DNA of 64,000 nt, taken from contig NZ_RSEJ01000012.1 of assembly GCF_009910675.1 (NCBI RefSeq), positions 1-64,000 of the forward strand, read 5' to 3'. The stretch's first letter is position 1. Each line of letters opens with the position of its first letter. Position numbers and translations under genes: made by a program. The stretch is from Photobacterium alginatilyticum (GTDB lineage: Bacteria > Pseudomonadota > Gammaproteobacteria > Enterobacterales > Vibrionaceae). A model generated the notes under the pieces. That model ran no database searches. It worked only from the letters and a program-made list of their open reading frames with translations, and had not been told where the DNA came from. This document shows positions 37,535 to 47,352 of this stretch, piece by piece.

Positions 37535-38380
37535 ATGCAGGTTTGGGGTAAGATTTTAGGCGCATTTTTTGGTTTCCTTCTTGGTGGGCCGTTCGGTTTG
37601 TTGTTAGGCCTCTTTTTGGGCCATAAGTTCGATAAAGCCAGATCAAAAATTTACACTCGCGGCGGATTTGGCGGTTTCGGTAGCAGCCAGGCCGGCAGTG
37701 CCGAACGCCAGGCGGAATTTTTCCATGCCGGTTTTGCCGTTATGGGCCATATGGCCAAGGCCAAGGGCCGGGTGACCGAAGACGAAATTCGGGTTGCCAG
37801 TGCAATTATGGACCGCATGAGCCTGCATGGCGAATCTCGTCGACAGGCCCAAAATGCTTTCCGGGAAGGCAAGGAGGAAGACTTCCCGTTGGAAGAGACC
37901 CTGGCAAAAGTGCGGATGAGCTGTGCTGGCAGGGCTGATCTTCTGCAGTTCTTTCTTGAGCTGCAAATCCAGGCAGCATTTGCCGATGGCAGCCTGCATT
38001 CGAGCGAGCGTCAACTGCTGTATGTGATTGCCCGTAGTCTGGGTTTCTCTGAGCGTCAGCTTGAGCAGCGTTTGCATATGCAGGAAGCGGCTTTCCGTTT
38101 TCAGCAAGGGGGCTTCAACCAGCAATATCAGCAACAGGGCGCGTTCCGACAGGCACCTACCAAGGATCAGCTTGCCGATGCCTATGAATTGCTGGGAGTC
38201 TCTGAGTCAGCCTCGGCGCAGGAGCTAAAGCGGGCATACCGTAAGCAAATGAACGAACACCATCCTGACAAGCTGGCCGCCAAGGGGCTGCCGCCGGAAA
38301 TGATGGAGCTGGCCAAGGAGAAAACCCAGCAACTGCAGGCCGCCTATGATCTGATCCGCAAAGAGAAAGGGTTAAAGTAA
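37535..38380 (+). CDS. djlA: Co-chaperone DjlA
   Basis: A 281-residue type III membrane J-protein. One N-terminal helix (about 6-30) is rich in glycine (FFGFLLGGPFGLLLGLFLG) and can dimerise. A central TerB-like domain runs 55-195, followed by a Gln-rich linker (FQQGGFNQQYQQQGAF). The C-terminal J domain (about 213-281) carries HHPDKL, which stimulates DnaK ATPase. It is divergent from lptD, as in E. coli. Confidence 0.96.
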   Translation: MQVWGKILGAFFGFLLGGPFGLLLGLFLGHKFDKARSKIYTRGGFGGFGSSQAGSAERQAEFFHAGFAVMGHMAKAKGRVTEDEIRVASAIMDRMSLHGESRRQAQNAFREGKEEDFPLEETLAKVRMSCAGRADLLQFFLELQIQAAFADGSLHSSERQLLYVIARSLGFSERQLEQRLHMQEAAFRFQQGGFNQQYQQQGAFRQAPTKDQLADAYELLGVSESASAQELKRAYRKQMNEHHPDKLAAKGLPPEMMELAKEKTQQLQAAYDLIRKEKGLK

Positions 38381-38390
38381 GAATATAGGA

Positions 38391-38435
38391 ACCCCCTTCC
38401 AGCCTTCCCCTTGAAAAGGGGGAGGGGGGATTTTG
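38391..38435. repeat. C/G-rich intergenic inverted repeat (terminator-like, possibly dispersed)
   Basis: CCCCCTTCC followed by CCTTCCCCTT pairs with AAGGGGGAGG and a further G-run, giving a 10-bp stem (403-412 with 416-425, offset 38000) with one G-T pair, and ATTTTG after it. It lies between convergent djlA and the dehydrogenase and could end both. The CCCCTT-GAA-AAGGGG type is one I associate with small dispersed repeats in gamma-proteobacteria; other copies are not in this window. Confidence 0.6.
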
Positions 38436-38461
38436 AGCCCATACCGGAAGCTGTGTGTTTC

Positions 38462-39415
38462 TTAAACCACATTCTGTGGTTTCCCTTCAACGAACCGGTT
38501 TAGGTTGTCGATCAGCTGATTGGCAAGGGTTTGAATCGCAGAATCTGCTCCCCAGGCAACATGGGGAGTGAGTAGCAGATTTGGCAAATGGGCGTGGGCA
38601 ACCAGCGGGTTACTGTCATCGGCTGGCTCTTCGGTAAAGACATCGACACCGGCACCGCCAATTTCTCCCTGTTGAAGCGCATCGACCAGCGCCTGCTCGT
38701 CAACGAGGCCGCCTCGCCCGGTGTTGATTAACAGGCTAGATGGTTTCATTTGCCCCAGTTCTTGCCGGCCTATCAGGTTGGCTGTCTCTGCCGTCAAAGG
38801 ACAGTGCAGCGTCAGGATATCAGCCTGTTCCACAACATCTGAAAACGGGGTGTAGCCCTCTCGGCACTTCGGTTGACCTTTGCGTTCGGCAAACAGTACT
38901 TCCATTCCAAGCGCTTGCGCCAGTTTCGCAACGGCGCGTCCCAAGCTGCCGCTGCCGATGATCCCCAGTGTCGAGCCATTGATATCCCCAATGGGGTGGG
39001 TGAAAAAGCAAAACTGTTTTTTCTGTTGCCAAACCCCTGCCTGGATATCCTGATGGTAGCCCATCAGGTTCCGCCGCAGGGCAAACATCATGGCAATGAC
39101 ATGCTCCGGTACCGAGTCGCTGGCGTAGCCGCGGATATTGCTGACGGTAATGCCGTGCTGGTGGCAGTAGTCCAGATCGACATTATTGGTGCCGGTGGCC
39201 GCAATGGCGACCATCTTCAGGCGAGGAAGCTGGCTCAGTGTGTCGGCATCAAGCACGACTTTATTGCTGACGGCAATGGTGGCCTGCTGCAGGCGGCTGA
39301 GGACCTGCTGCGGTGCCGTTGCCGGGTACTGGTGCCATTCGTGGCTAAAATTCGGCTGAGGCAGTTGGATGTGGGCGGGGATGGTGTCCCGATCGAGAAA
39401 GACTATGTTTTCCAT
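38462..39415 (-). CDS. D-2-hydroxyacid dehydrogenase (glycerate dehydrogenase-like)
   Basis: A 317-residue NAD(P)-dependent oxidoreductase of the D-isomer-specific family. NAD-binding motif LGIIGSGSLGRAVAKLAQALG, catalytic arginine in NTGRGGLVDEQAL, glutamate in DVFTEEP and histidine in LLTPHVAW are all present. GTNNVDLDYCHQHGITVSNIRGY is typical of the hydroxypyruvate/glyoxylate group, so glycerate or hydroxypyruvate is a likely substrate. The start at ATG 39415 gives the normal length; the open frame runs 60 codons into rluA. The ribosome site is weak. Confidence 0.9.
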   Translation of the reverse strand: MENIVFLDRDTIPAHIQLPQPNFSHEWHQYPATAPQQVLSRLQQATIAVSNKVVLDADTLSQLPRLKMVAIAATGTNNVDLDYCHQHGITVSNIRGYASDSVPEHVIAMMFALRRNLMGYHQDIQAGVWQQKKQFCFFTHPIGDINGSTLGIIGSGSLGRAVAKLAQALGMEVLFAERKGQPKCREGYTPFSDVVEQADILTLHCPLTAETANLIGRQELGQMKPSSLLINTGRGGLVDEQALVDALQQGEIGGAGVDVFTEEPADDSNPLVAHAHLPNLLLTPHVAWGADSAIQTLANQLIDNLNRFVEGKPQNVV

Positions 39416-39497
39416 AGGCTGGCAGCAGGCTCCAAAGTTGTCTGATTTGGGTATCAAACAGTTAACACCAACTTTGGGGCCAATCTCAACCCGGAGG

Positions 39498-40205
39498 TTA
39501 ATTTTCTTGAACCGGGAGAGTCCTGCTCGGAGCATCCCGGTAAAAGTCACACGGTGCGAACAGGTGCATCGGTTGCTCTGTGCTGGGCTGAACAAAGGTC
39601 AGTTCGGCGGCATGGAGCTGTAGTCTCGGGGCGGCCTGCCGGGCTTCCTCATGGGCGTAGAAGCGATCGCCTAGGATAGGGTGGCCCAGCGCCAGCATAT
39701 GGACTCTGAGCTGGTGAGAGCGGCCGGTAACAGGGCGCATGCGCACCAGGGTTGCGTTGTCTTCGCGGGCGATGACCTGATAGTGGGTGACCGAAGGCTT
39801 ACCGTCGTCGAAACAGACTTTTTGCTTCGGGCGATTTGGCCAGTCGCAGATCAACGGCAGGTCAACGGTGCCGCTGTCCTGCTCAACATGACCCCAGACT
39901 CTGGCATAGTAAACTTTTTCTGTCATGCGCTCGCGAAACTGCTTTTGCAGGTGGCGTTCGGCATCTTTGTTGATGGCAAGCACGATCAAGCCAGATGTGG
40001 CCATATCCAGGCGATGGACAAGGTGCGCTTCGGAATATTCCTGAAGTACCCGGCTATACACGCTGTCGTGGTGGATAGGATCACGGCCAGGGTTTGAAAG
40101 CAAACCGGACGGTTTGTTGATGGCAACAATATCGTTGTCGAGATGCAGAACATCCAGCCACGGCTCAACGGGCGGATTATAGTCCAGTAAAGGCAATGGT
40201 TTCAT
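39498..40205 (-). CDS. rluA: Dual-specificity RNA pseudouridine synthase RluA
   Basis: A 235-residue enzyme that makes pseudouridine at 23S rRNA position 746 and tRNA position 32 in E. coli. The catalytic aspartate is in HLVHRLDMATSGL, preceded by the NKPSGLLSNPGR motif. VTGRSHQLRVHMLALGHPI is the conserved C-terminal block. It lacks an S4 domain, as RluA does, unlike RluC and RluD. It follows rapA leftward behind a terminator; the E. coli order rapA-rluA-djlA is similar. Confidence 0.95.
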   Translation of the reverse strand: MKPLPLLDYNPPVEPWLDVLHLDNDIVAINKPSGLLSNPGRDPIHHDSVYSRVLQEYSEAHLVHRLDMATSGLIVLAINKDAERHLQKQFRERMTEKVYYARVWGHVEQDSGTVDLPLICDWPNRPKQKVCFDDGKPSVTHYQVIAREDNATLVRMRPVTGRSHQLRVHMLALGHPILGDRFYAHEEARQAAPRLQLHAAELTFVQPSTEQPMHLFAPCDFYRDAPSRTLPVQEN

Positions 40206-40277
40206 GGTTCGCTCGGGCTGACTGATTTCGAAGCGGGGGATAATAGCATGGTGGCAAGCTTCGAGTATGGAAAAAGG

Positions 40278-40322
40278 CGGAAAAAGAAAACCGCCTGGCA
40301 GCGATGGGCTGCCAGGCGGCTA
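40278..40322 (-). terminator. Rho-independent terminator of rapA
   Basis: CCGCCTGGCAG (40291-40301) and CTGCCAGGCGG (40309-40319) form a perfect 11-bp stem with a 7-nt loop. Leftward it runs into TTTTCTTTTTCC. It lies just past the rapA stop. Confidence 0.93.
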
Positions 40323-40366
40323 GTTCGTTAGAGTTGCTTCACTATGATTGTTGGTCTTGGCGGGTA

Positions 40367-43285
40367 TTAGCCGTGGCTGACAACAATCAGACGTAGCGAG
40401 TCCAGCTGAACCTGGGCTTTGGCAATATAGCCTGTCAGCTCCTGGATCTGGGACTCAATGAGCTCCAGCTCGTCATCACGGATGTTCGGGTTGACGGCTT
40501 TCAGCGCCTGGAGGCGATCGAGCTCGGCACGCAGGTTAGCTTCCATATCGGCTTGGGCTGTATCGCGCACTGTGACCAGCTCTTTGGCAACAGCCTGTTC
40601 GGCATGTTCGATCAGGACATGAATATCTTTCTGTACCGAGTTAACCAATTTGCTGGCCAGGTGACGGTTCACCGGGCTCAGCTGGCGGTTAAAGCCTTCG
40701 AACTCCACGTTCGCCGATAGGTTGTTGCCTTTGGCATCAAGCAGAATACGGATTGGCGTCTGCGGCAGGAAGCGGCCGATGCCGGATTGTTTCGGTGCCT
40801 GCGCATCCACCACATAGACCAGCTCAAGCAGCAGGGTACCGGCAGGAAGTGCCTTGTTCTTCAGTAGCGAAACGGCTGTTGTGCCCACACCTTCTGAAAG
40901 CAACAGGTCGATACCGCCCTGAATCATCGGGTGCTCCCAACTGATAAAGTGCAGGTCTTCGCGAGATAACGCTGTTTCGCGCTCAAAGGTGATGGTACAG
41001 CCGTCATAAGGCAGGCCCGGGTAGCTGGCAACCATCATGTGCTCTGACGGCGTGACAACAATGGCATTTTCACCTTTGTCATCCTGGTTCAGGCCAATGG
41101 TATCGAACAGACCGAGGGCGAAGGTGACCAGATTGGTATCCCCGTCCTTGGCTGCGATTTGGCTAACCAGCTTGTTGGCCTTCTCGCCGCCGTTGGAGTG
41201 AATTTCCAGCAGGCGGTCACGGCCTTGCTCAAGCTTGCCTTTCAGTTCGCGGTGCATGGCAGCACTTTGTTCAATCAGCTGCTCCAACGCTTCGCCGTCC
41301 TGGGTATCACTGGCCAGCAGGGCAATAAGCTCGCTACAGAATGCATCGTAGATGGCGCGGCCTGTCGGGCAGGTTTCCTCGAAGGCATTGAGGCCTTCGT
41401 TATACCAGCGCGCCAACAGGGCCTGAGAGGTGCCCTGCAGGTGAGGTACATGAATTTCGATATCGCGCTTCTGGCCAATGCGGTCGAGACGGCCGATACG
41501 CTGTTCTAGCAGATCCGGGTTGTTCGGAAGATCGAACATCACCAGCTGGTTGGCAAACTGGAAGTTACGGCCTTCCGAGCCAATTTCCGAGCAAAGCAGT
41601 ACCTGGGCGCCGGCCTCGTCCTGGGCAAAGTAAGCGGCTGCCTTATCTCGTTCGATGATCGACATGCCTTCATGGAAGACGGTTGCCCGGATCCCTTCAC
41701 GCTCACGCAGTGCCTGCTCGAGAGTCAATGCCGTCTGGGCGCGGGAGCAAATGACCAGTACCTTCTCATTGCGGTTTGCCATCAGCATATCCAGCAGCCA
41801 GTTCACGCGTGGATCAAAGTTCCACCAGGTTGCCGAGTCACCCTCGAATTCCTGGTAGATATCCTCCGGGTACAGCAGCTTGACTGCCTTTTGTTCTTCA
41901 GACATCTTGCCACCCATCATGCTGGCAACACGCATCGCTGTTTGGTACTGGCTCGGCAGAGCAAGCGGGTACATGTTCAGGTGACGCTGCGGGAAGCCTT
42001 TGACGGCTGCACGGGTATTACGGAAAAGGACCCGGCCGGTACCGTGGCGATCCATCAGGTTGTCAATCAGTTCCTGACGGGCCGTGCTCTGCTGCTCTTC
42101 ATCAATATCCTGAGATTCGATGATCCGCAGCATCGGTTCGATATCCTGCTCAGGCAGCAGCTCGGTCAGGCTGTTCAGAGCGGCATCATCGAGCTTCTCG
42201 CCCGAGAGCAGGCGGGAGACTGCATCCGCCACAGGGGCGTACTGGCGCTCCTCCTCGACGAAGGCTGCGTAATCGTAGAAGCGATCGGGGTCGAGCAGGC
42301 GCAGGCGGGCAAAGTGGCTCTCGTGGCCCAGTTGCTCTGGTGTTGCTGTTAGCAGCAGGACGCCCGGACTTTTTTCTGCCAGTGCTTCAACAACCTGGTA
42401 TTGGCGGCTAGGAGCATCCTCGCTCCATTCCAGATGGTGGGCTTCATCGACAACCAGCAGATCCCAGTCGGCTTCGAGGGCCTGCTCGAAGCGACGACGG
42501 CTCTTGCGCAGGAAATCCAGTGAGCACAGGACATACTGTGCGGTATCAAACGGGTTAGCCGAGTCAGCATAGGCCTCGACACAGCGTTCTTCGTCAAAGA
42601 TTGAAAAGTGCAGGTTGAAGCGGCGCATCATTTCGACCAGCCACTGGTGCTGCAGGGTCTCCGGCACCAGGATCAGAATTCGTTCTGCACGGCCAGACAG
42701 CACCTGCTGGTGGATGATCATACCGGCTTCGATGGTCTTACCCAGGCCTACTTCATCGGCAAGCAAGACACGCGGCGCATAGCGGCGACCGACCTCGTGG
42801 GCAATGTACAGCTGGTGCGGGATCAGGCCGGCACGCATGCCACACAGGCCACGCAACGGACTTTTATGTTGTTCGTACTGGTTCTTTAGTGCGCGGTAGC
42901 GAAGGGCAAAGCGATCCATACGGTCGATTTGGCCGGCAAACAGCTTGTCCTGCGGCTTGTTGAAACGGATTTGGTTGCTGAGGAAGATCTCGCGAAGCTG
43001 AACATTTTCCTCATCGGTATCTGTGCGGGTACCGATGTAGGTGAAGACGCCGCCGGCTTCTTCGACTTTTTCGACCTTCAGAGACCAGCCTTCATGGCTT
43101 TCAACCACATCGCCGACATTAAACATTACGCGGGTAACGGGGGCATCATTTCGTGCATACAGGCGGTTCTCTTCACTGGCTGAGAACATCAAGGTGACAG
43201 TACGGGCATCAGCTGCAACGACTGTTCCCAAACCCAGATCACTTTCAGTATCGCTGATCCAACGTTGACCCAAAGCAAATGGCAT
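40367..43285 (-). CDS. rapA: RNA polymerase-associated ATPase RapA (HepA)
   Basis: A 972-residue Swi2/Snf2-type ATPase that recycles RNA polymerase after transcription. Two N-terminal Tudor-like domains (about 1-105), then helicase lobe 1 with Walker [10 protein letters not shown] (176-184) and the DEAH box VVDEAHH. Lobe 2 has [17 protein letters not shown] and [11 protein letters not shown] long C-terminal region with a coiled-coil tail follows. Length equals E. coli (968). It begins [12 protein letters not shown]. No other gene shares its transcript. Confidence 0.97.
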   Translation of the reverse strand: MPFALGQRWISDTESDLGLGTVVAADARTVTLMFSASEENRLYARNDAPVTRVMFNVGDVVESHEGWSLKVEKVEEAGGVFTYIGTRTDTDEENVQLREIFLSNQIRFNKPQDKLFAGQIDRMDRFALRYRALKNQYEQHKSPLRGLCGMRAGLIPHQLYIAHEVGRRYAPRVLLADEVGLGKTIEAGMIIHQQVLSGRAERILILVPETLQHQWLVEMMRRFNLHFSIFDEERCVEAYADSANPFDTAQYVLCSLDFLRKSRRRFEQALEADWDLLVVDEAHHLEWSEDAPSRQYQVVEALAEKSPGVLLLTATPEQLGHESHFARLRLLDPDRFYDYAAFVEEERQYAPVADAVSRLLSGEKLDDAALNSLTELLPEQDIEPMLRIIESQDIDEEQQSTARQELIDNLMDRHGTGRVLFRNTRAAVKGFPQRHLNMYPLALPSQYQTAMRVASMMGGKMSEEQKAVKLLYPEDIYQEFEGDSATWWNFDPRVNWLLDMLMANRNEKVLVICSRAQTALTLEQALREREGIRATVFHEGMSIIERDKAAAYFAQDEAGAQVLLCSEIGSEGRNFQFANQLVMFDLPNNPDLLEQRIGRLDRIGQKRDIEIHVPHLQGTSQALLARWYNEGLNAFEETCPTGRAIYDAFCSELIALLASDTQDGEALEQLIEQSAAMHRELKGKLEQGRDRLLEIHSNGGEKANKLVSQIAAKDGDTNLVTFALGLFDTIGLNQDDKGENAIVVTPSEHMMVASYPGLPYDGCTITFERETALSREDLHFISWEHPMIQGGIDLLLSEGVGTTAVSLLKNKALPAGTLLLELVYVVDAQAPKQSGIGRFLPQTPIRILLDAKGNNLSANVEFEGFNRQLSPVNRHLASKLVNSVQKDIHVLIEHAEQAVAKELVTVRDTAQADMEANLRAELDRLQALKAVNPNIRDDELELIESQIQELTGYIAKAQVQLDSLRLIVVSHG

Positions 43286-43429
43286 AGTGGTTAAAACCTT
43301 CTAATTATTTGATATTAAGGAGAATGCTAAACCGATGCTCTAACATTTTTGAACTACACTGAGATTAAGTGTAAGCCAGAATCCGCACCGGTAAAAAAGG
43401 GGACCAATGTTACTGCATGCTGTGAGTAA

Positions 43430-43448
43430 GGTCACGGTGAAAGTGACC
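43430..43448. repeat. Short dyad in the rapA-phoH intergenic region
   Basis: GGTCAC (43430-43435) and GTGACC (43443-43448) are complements 7 bases apart. They lie in the 308-base divergent gap between rapA and the PIN-PhoH gene, about 145 bases upstream of the latter. Apart from this dyad I see no clear promoter or ORF in the gap. Confidence 0.35.
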
Positions 43449-43593
43449 AGAATTCGCCAAAGTATCTTTAGGCATGATTGTCACAATTCTTTAATTATCT
43501 CCGGTCATTAATAGTAACCACATTAATTTGGCATACGCTTACTGAATGACAGCAGTTCCTAATTGCTGTCTGATTGTTACCAAGGAGGTACCT

Positions 43594-44970
43594 ATGGACG
43601 ATGCTGAACGGAAAGTATTTGTATTAGATACGAATATTCTGCTTCACGAACCCCTCGCCATTTATTCCTTTAAAGAGCACGATGTCGTGATTCCGATGAC
43701 AGTGCTAGAAGAGCTTGATCGCATCAAGGACAGCAAGCGGGATGTCTCGCGTGATGCCCGAATCGCGATTCGCGCGCTGGAAGATATCTTTCATGATGCC
43801 ACTCCCGAACAGATTTCTGCCGGGATCCCTTTTTCTGACCAGGGAGAGAATCAAGGAACCATTGCCATCTTTGCCGACTATGAAGTGACCGAGACCGTGC
43901 ATGCCTTTGCTGACAAGGCCGGGGATAACCGGATCCTCAACGGGGTGCTTTTCTTGCAGGCAGAATACGCACCGCGGGAAGTGGTGCTGGTCACCAAAGA
44001 CATCAACATGCGGTTACGGGCCAAAGGGGCCGGTGTTTATTTTGTTGATGATTACCGCTCCGATCAATTAATTGATGATGTCAAACTCCTGACCAAAGGG
44101 TTTCATAAGTTCTCGGGTGATTTCTGGGAACGGGTTGGTGAGTGCCAGTCAGAAAGCCAAGGTCGCTCGACATTGCATACCTTGCCGTCCGAGCTGTTTG
44201 AAATGCCGTTTATCAACCAATACCTACTGGACGAGGGATCGGATTTTGCCGCCCGGGTCCATGCGATTGACGGTGAGACAGTGACGCTGAAGGATATTGG
44301 CCAGGAACGATTGATGCACCGTCAGGCTTGGGGGATCCACCCTAAGAATGTCTATCAGGGCATGGCGCTGGATGCGATGATGGATCCGGCTATTGATCTG
44401 GTGATCCTGACTGGCCCGGCCGGGTGCGGTAAAACCATTCTGGCCATGGCGGCAGCCCTGGAGCAGGTGATTGAAAAAGGTATGTATGACAAGATCCTTG
44501 TCACCCGAAACACACCGGAAATTGCCGAGTCTATCGGTTATCTTCCGGGTACTGAAGAAGAAAAAATGATGCCATGGCTAGCGGCAGTTACCGATACCAT
44601 GGAAGCGCTGCACAAAAATGATGTCTGTACTGATGGCTCAATGAAGTACATCTACGACAAGGCCAATATTCAATTCAAATCCATTAATTTCATGCGCGGC
44701 CGTTCCATTCAGAATGCCTTTGTTCTGTTGGATGAGTGCCAGAACCTAACCGCCTCCCAGATCAAAACCATTATTACCCGTTGCGGGGAGGGCACCAAGA
44801 TAGTCTGTTCCGGTAACCTGGCACAGATTGATTCCAGCTATTTGTCTCCAGTCACCTCGGGCTTGACGTATATCGTTGAGCGTTTTAAAAATTTCGAGGG
44901 CAGTGCCAATATTTATCTCAACGGCGTGGTCCGCAGCCGGTTGGCTGAATTTGCGGAAGAAAACCTATAA
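43594..44970 (+). CDS. PIN-PhoH fusion protein (PhoH2-like putative RNase/ATPase)
   Basis: A 458-residue protein joining an N-terminal PIN nuclease domain (about 1-160) to a C-terminal PhoH ATPase (about 235-458). The PIN domain has the acidic residue in VFVLDTNILLHE and GDNRILN and TKDINMR later; the ATPase has Walker A GPAGCGKT at 274-281 and Walker B VLLDECQN. Mycobacterial PhoH2 of this layout is an RNA helicase-RNase; activity here is inferred. The start ATG 43594 is fixed by the strong AAGGAGG seven bases before it; the frame extends 16 codons further. Widely conserved in Vibrio as a lone gene. Confidence 0.92.
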   Translation: MDDAERKVFVLDTNILLHEPLAIYSFKEHDVVIPMTVLEELDRIKDSKRDVSRDARIAIRALEDIFHDATPEQISAGIPFSDQGENQGTIAIFADYEVTETVHAFADKAGDNRILNGVLFLQAEYAPREVVLVTKDINMRLRAKGAGVYFVDDYRSDQLIDDVKLLTKGFHKFSGDFWERVGECQSESQGRSTLHTLPSELFEMPFINQYLLDEGSDFAARVHAIDGETVTLKDIGQERLMHRQAWGIHPKNVYQGMALDAMMDPAIDLVILTGPAGCGKTILAMAAALEQVIEKGMYDKILVTRNTPEIAESIGYLPGTEEEKMMPWLAAVTDTMEALHKNDVCTDGSMKYIYDKANIQFKSINFMRGRSIQNAFVLLDECQNLTASQIKTIITRCGEGTKIVCSGNLAQIDSSYLSPVTSGLTYIVERFKNFEGSANIYLNGVVRSRLAEFAEENL

Positions 44971-44983
44971 ACAAGATTTGTGT

Positions 44984-45018
44984 AGCGAGGTTTGAGGGGG
45001 CGCCTCGAACCTCGCTGC
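44984..45018. terminator. Long hairpin between phoH-like gene and thiQ
   Basis: AGCGAGGTTTGAGG (44984-44997) and CCTCGAACCTCGCT (45003-45016) form 14 pairs with one G-T and a GC-rich 5-nt loop. It lies between the convergent genes and may block read-through both ways. A T-run is missing. Confidence 0.7.
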
Positions 45019-45024
45019 TCGTTA

Positions 45025-45753
45025 CTAGCAACCCAGATATTTCTTCAACTCTTTATCTTCCGGATCTTCCAGCACCTGCTGGGTAGGGCCGAATACCCGG
45101 ATCTTTCCTTGTGAAATAAAGGCGCATTTACCGGCGATTTTCAGGGCATCCTCAGGGCTATGGGTGACCATCAGCACAGTCGTCTGCTGTTCTTTGGCCA
45201 GACTCCTTACTAACTCAAGCATCTCTTTGCGAAGCGCCGGATCCAGAGCCGAAAAAGGTTCGTCGAGCAATAGTAGCGGCCTTTTGCGGATCAGACAGCG
45301 GGCGAGAGCCACTCGCTGCTTCTGGCCGCCGGAGAGCTGCTCCGGCAGGCGATCGAGGTACTTCTGGATCCCGACTCGTGAGGCTGCCACTACAATGCTT
45401 TCTTTGTCTTCCTGGCTAAGTTTGAGTCCCGGATGAAGTCCTAAACCGATGTTCTCGAACACGGTCAGGTGAGGAAACAGGTTGTGATCCTGAAACAGCA
45501 ACGAGAGCGGTCTTTCGGAAGGAAGCTGGCGGTCAATATGCTGCCCGGCAATGGTGAGGGTGCCGCTGTCGGGGGAGAGAAAGCCGGCTACCATGGCCAG
45601 CAGGGTACTTTTTCCGGCACCGCTCGGGCCGATCAGGGCGACGATATCACCGGTCTCGACCTCGAGGTCAAACGTGAGCCGGGTTTGCTCTGCCTGCCGG
45701 GCGTTATTCGGTTGGGTATAGCTGTGGGTCAGTTGGTTCAGGGTCAGCATCAT
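45025..45753 (-). CDS. thiQ: Thiamine ABC transporter ATP-binding protein ThiQ
   Basis: A 242-residue ATPase. Walker A is GPSGAGKST, signature LSGGQKQR, Walker B LLLLDEPFSALD and switch VTHSPED. It is last in the thiBPQ operon with a four-base overlap with thiP. It powers import of thiamine and thiamine phosphates. The C-terminal stretch GKIRVFGPTQQVLEDPEDKELKKYLG is normal for the family. Confidence 0.95.
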   Translation of the reverse strand: MMLTLNQLTHSYTQPNNARQAEQTRLTFDLEVETGDIVALIGPSGAGKSTLLAMVAGFLSPDSGTLTIAGQHIDRQLPSERPLSLLFQDHNLFPHLTVFENIGLGLHPGLKLSQEDKESIVVAASRVGIQKYLDRLPEQLSGGQKQRVALARCLIRKRPLLLLDEPFSALDPALRKEMLELVRSLAKEQQTTVLMVTHSPEDALKIAGKCAFISQGKIRVFGPTQQVLEDPEDKELKKYLGC

Positions 45754-47339
45754 GGCGTCCGGATCAGTAATTTTTCAACCAGGGTAAAGATCCCCAGGCT
45801 GAGCAGTAGCAGGAATAGCGCGGCAACGGCCGCGGCATCCATCTGGTAGCTGCCAAGCAGCTGGAACAGATACAGCGGCAGGGTCTGAAACCCTTGGCTG
45901 CCAAACAGGGCAATGGCACCGAGATCCCCCAGTGACAGCACAAATCCTGTTGCCATTGCCTGGGCGATAGGCTTGCGCAGTGCGCGCCATTCCACCAGGT
46001 GGAAACGGGACAGCCCGTGCATGCCTAGGCTCTGGCACAGCGGATTATATTGTTGGGCAACATGCAGCATTGGCTGGCTCAGGGTTTTGATCACATAGGG
46101 CAGGGCCATTAGTGCATTGACCCCGACAATGACCCAAAAGGCGGCAGCGAATGCATCGGTGTACTGGCGCAGAAGCAGGAAGATACCGGTACTGAGCACC
46201 AGCCCCGGGGTGATCAGGATGATTGTGCCGAGCAGCTCAATACCGTCTGCCGGTAAGTTTTTTTGTTGCAGGCGCCATTGGCGGCTGGTGAGTAAAATAG
46301 CGATACCGCTGACAAGGGCTATCAGGCAGGACAGCGAAGCAATTTTGAGTGAGTTCAGGATTGCCTGCCATAGCGCAGGCTCGGCCAGTAAACTCGGGAG
46401 CTGGCGATTGAGCCCGGCTCCGATCACTGCCATCAGCGGCGGGAGCACCAGCAATAATGCTAACCCGATCCATAGTCCGTCCCAGGCCTTTGATTGCCAG
46501 TTGTCAAACTGGTTGAGAGGGCGTTGGGTGGTTGAGCCGCTAAGGGTTGGCAGGGGCTTAGCAAAGCGCTGGGTAAACAGTACCAGGCTGCTGCAGATCA
46601 GCATTTGCCACAGGGCCAGAATGGCTCCGCCAGCCAAGTCAAAGTCATAGCGAAGCGCCTGATAGATTGCCAGTTCGATGGTTGTGGCTTTCGGGCCGCC
46701 GCCCAGTGACATGATCACCGCAAAGCTGGTAAAGCACAGCATAAAAATCAGGCCGATAACATGCGGCAGTTGCTGGCGGATCCGTGGCCAGGCGATAAAG
46801 CGGAACTTGCTCCAGCCTTTTATTCCCAGATGCGTTGCCAGCTGGTGCTGCTCAAACGGGATCCCCTCCAGGCTTTGCAGGATCAGGCGGGTCGCAAGCG
46901 GGTAGTTGAGAAAAACATGGGCCAGCAAGATACCGTTCAGGCCGTAGATTGAAAAGGGTAACGAATGCCCGTAGGCACTGAGCCACCCGGCCAGCAGGCC
47001 GCTTTTACCATAAATGGTCAGCAGGCCGAAAACTGCCACCAGTACCGGCAACACCAGCGTCATTGCAAACAGGCGCAATAACAGTCCCCGGCCGGGAAAC
47101 TGGCGCCGTGACAGGGCGTAGGCAGTCGGAATGGCCGGTATGATGCTCAGCAAAGTCGACAGCAGAGCCTGATTGAAGCTGAAAGCGGAGACATGGCGCA
47201 GATAGGGATCGCGCCAGATCTGCAGTGGATTCAGCTCATTGGCCTGTCCGATCAGGGCCAGGATAGCGCTCATCACCAGCGCGACAATCAGCCCGGCAGA
47301 GATCATGCCGGGCAGGGTTTGGGTAACGCGTGTATTCAA
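45750..47339 (-). CDS. thiP: Thiamine/thiamine pyrophosphate ABC transporter permease ThiP
   Basis: A 529-residue double permease with about 12 helices in two BPD_transp_1 halves. The EAA-type loops HLGIKGWSKFRFIAWPRIRQQLP and SLGMHGLSRFHLVEWRALRKP each contact ThiQ. The start used is TTG 47339, because the N-terminus then aligns with E. coli ThiP; the ribosome site is poor and translation may be coupled to thiB, whose stop is 13 bases before. An internal ATG 12 codons later is an alternative. Confidence 0.93.
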   Translation of the reverse strand: MNTRVTQTLPGMISAGLIVALVMSAILALIGQANELNPLQIWRDPYLRHVSAFSFNQALLSTLLSIIPAIPTAYALSRRQFPGRGLLLRLFAMTLVLPVLVAVFGLLTIYGKSGLLAGWLSAYGHSLPFSIYGLNGILLAHVFLNYPLATRLILQSLEGIPFEQHQLATHLGIKGWSKFRFIAWPRIRQQLPHVIGLIFMLCFTSFAVIMSLGGGPKATTIELAIYQALRYDFDLAGGAILALWQMLICSSLVLFTQRFAKPLPTLSGSTTQRPLNQFDNWQSKAWDGLWIGLALLLVLPPLMAVIGAGLNRQLPSLLAEPALWQAILNSLKIASLSCLIALVSGIAILLTSRQWRLQQKNLPADGIELLGTIILITPGLVLSTGIFLLLRQYTDAFAAAFWVIVGVNALMALPYVIKTLSQPMLHVAQQYNPLCQSLGMHGLSRFHLVEWRALRKPIAQAMATGFVLSLGDLGAIALFGSQGFQTLPLYLFQLLGSYQMDAAAVAALFLLLLSLGIFTLVEKLLIRTP

Positions 47340-47352
47340 AGGAGAGCGGCCA

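Noticed and set aside
39416..39595. N-terminal extension of the 2-hydroxyacid dehydrogenase
   Set aside because: The extra 60 codons overlap rluA and are absent from the family; the internal ATG at 39415 gives the normal N-terminus.
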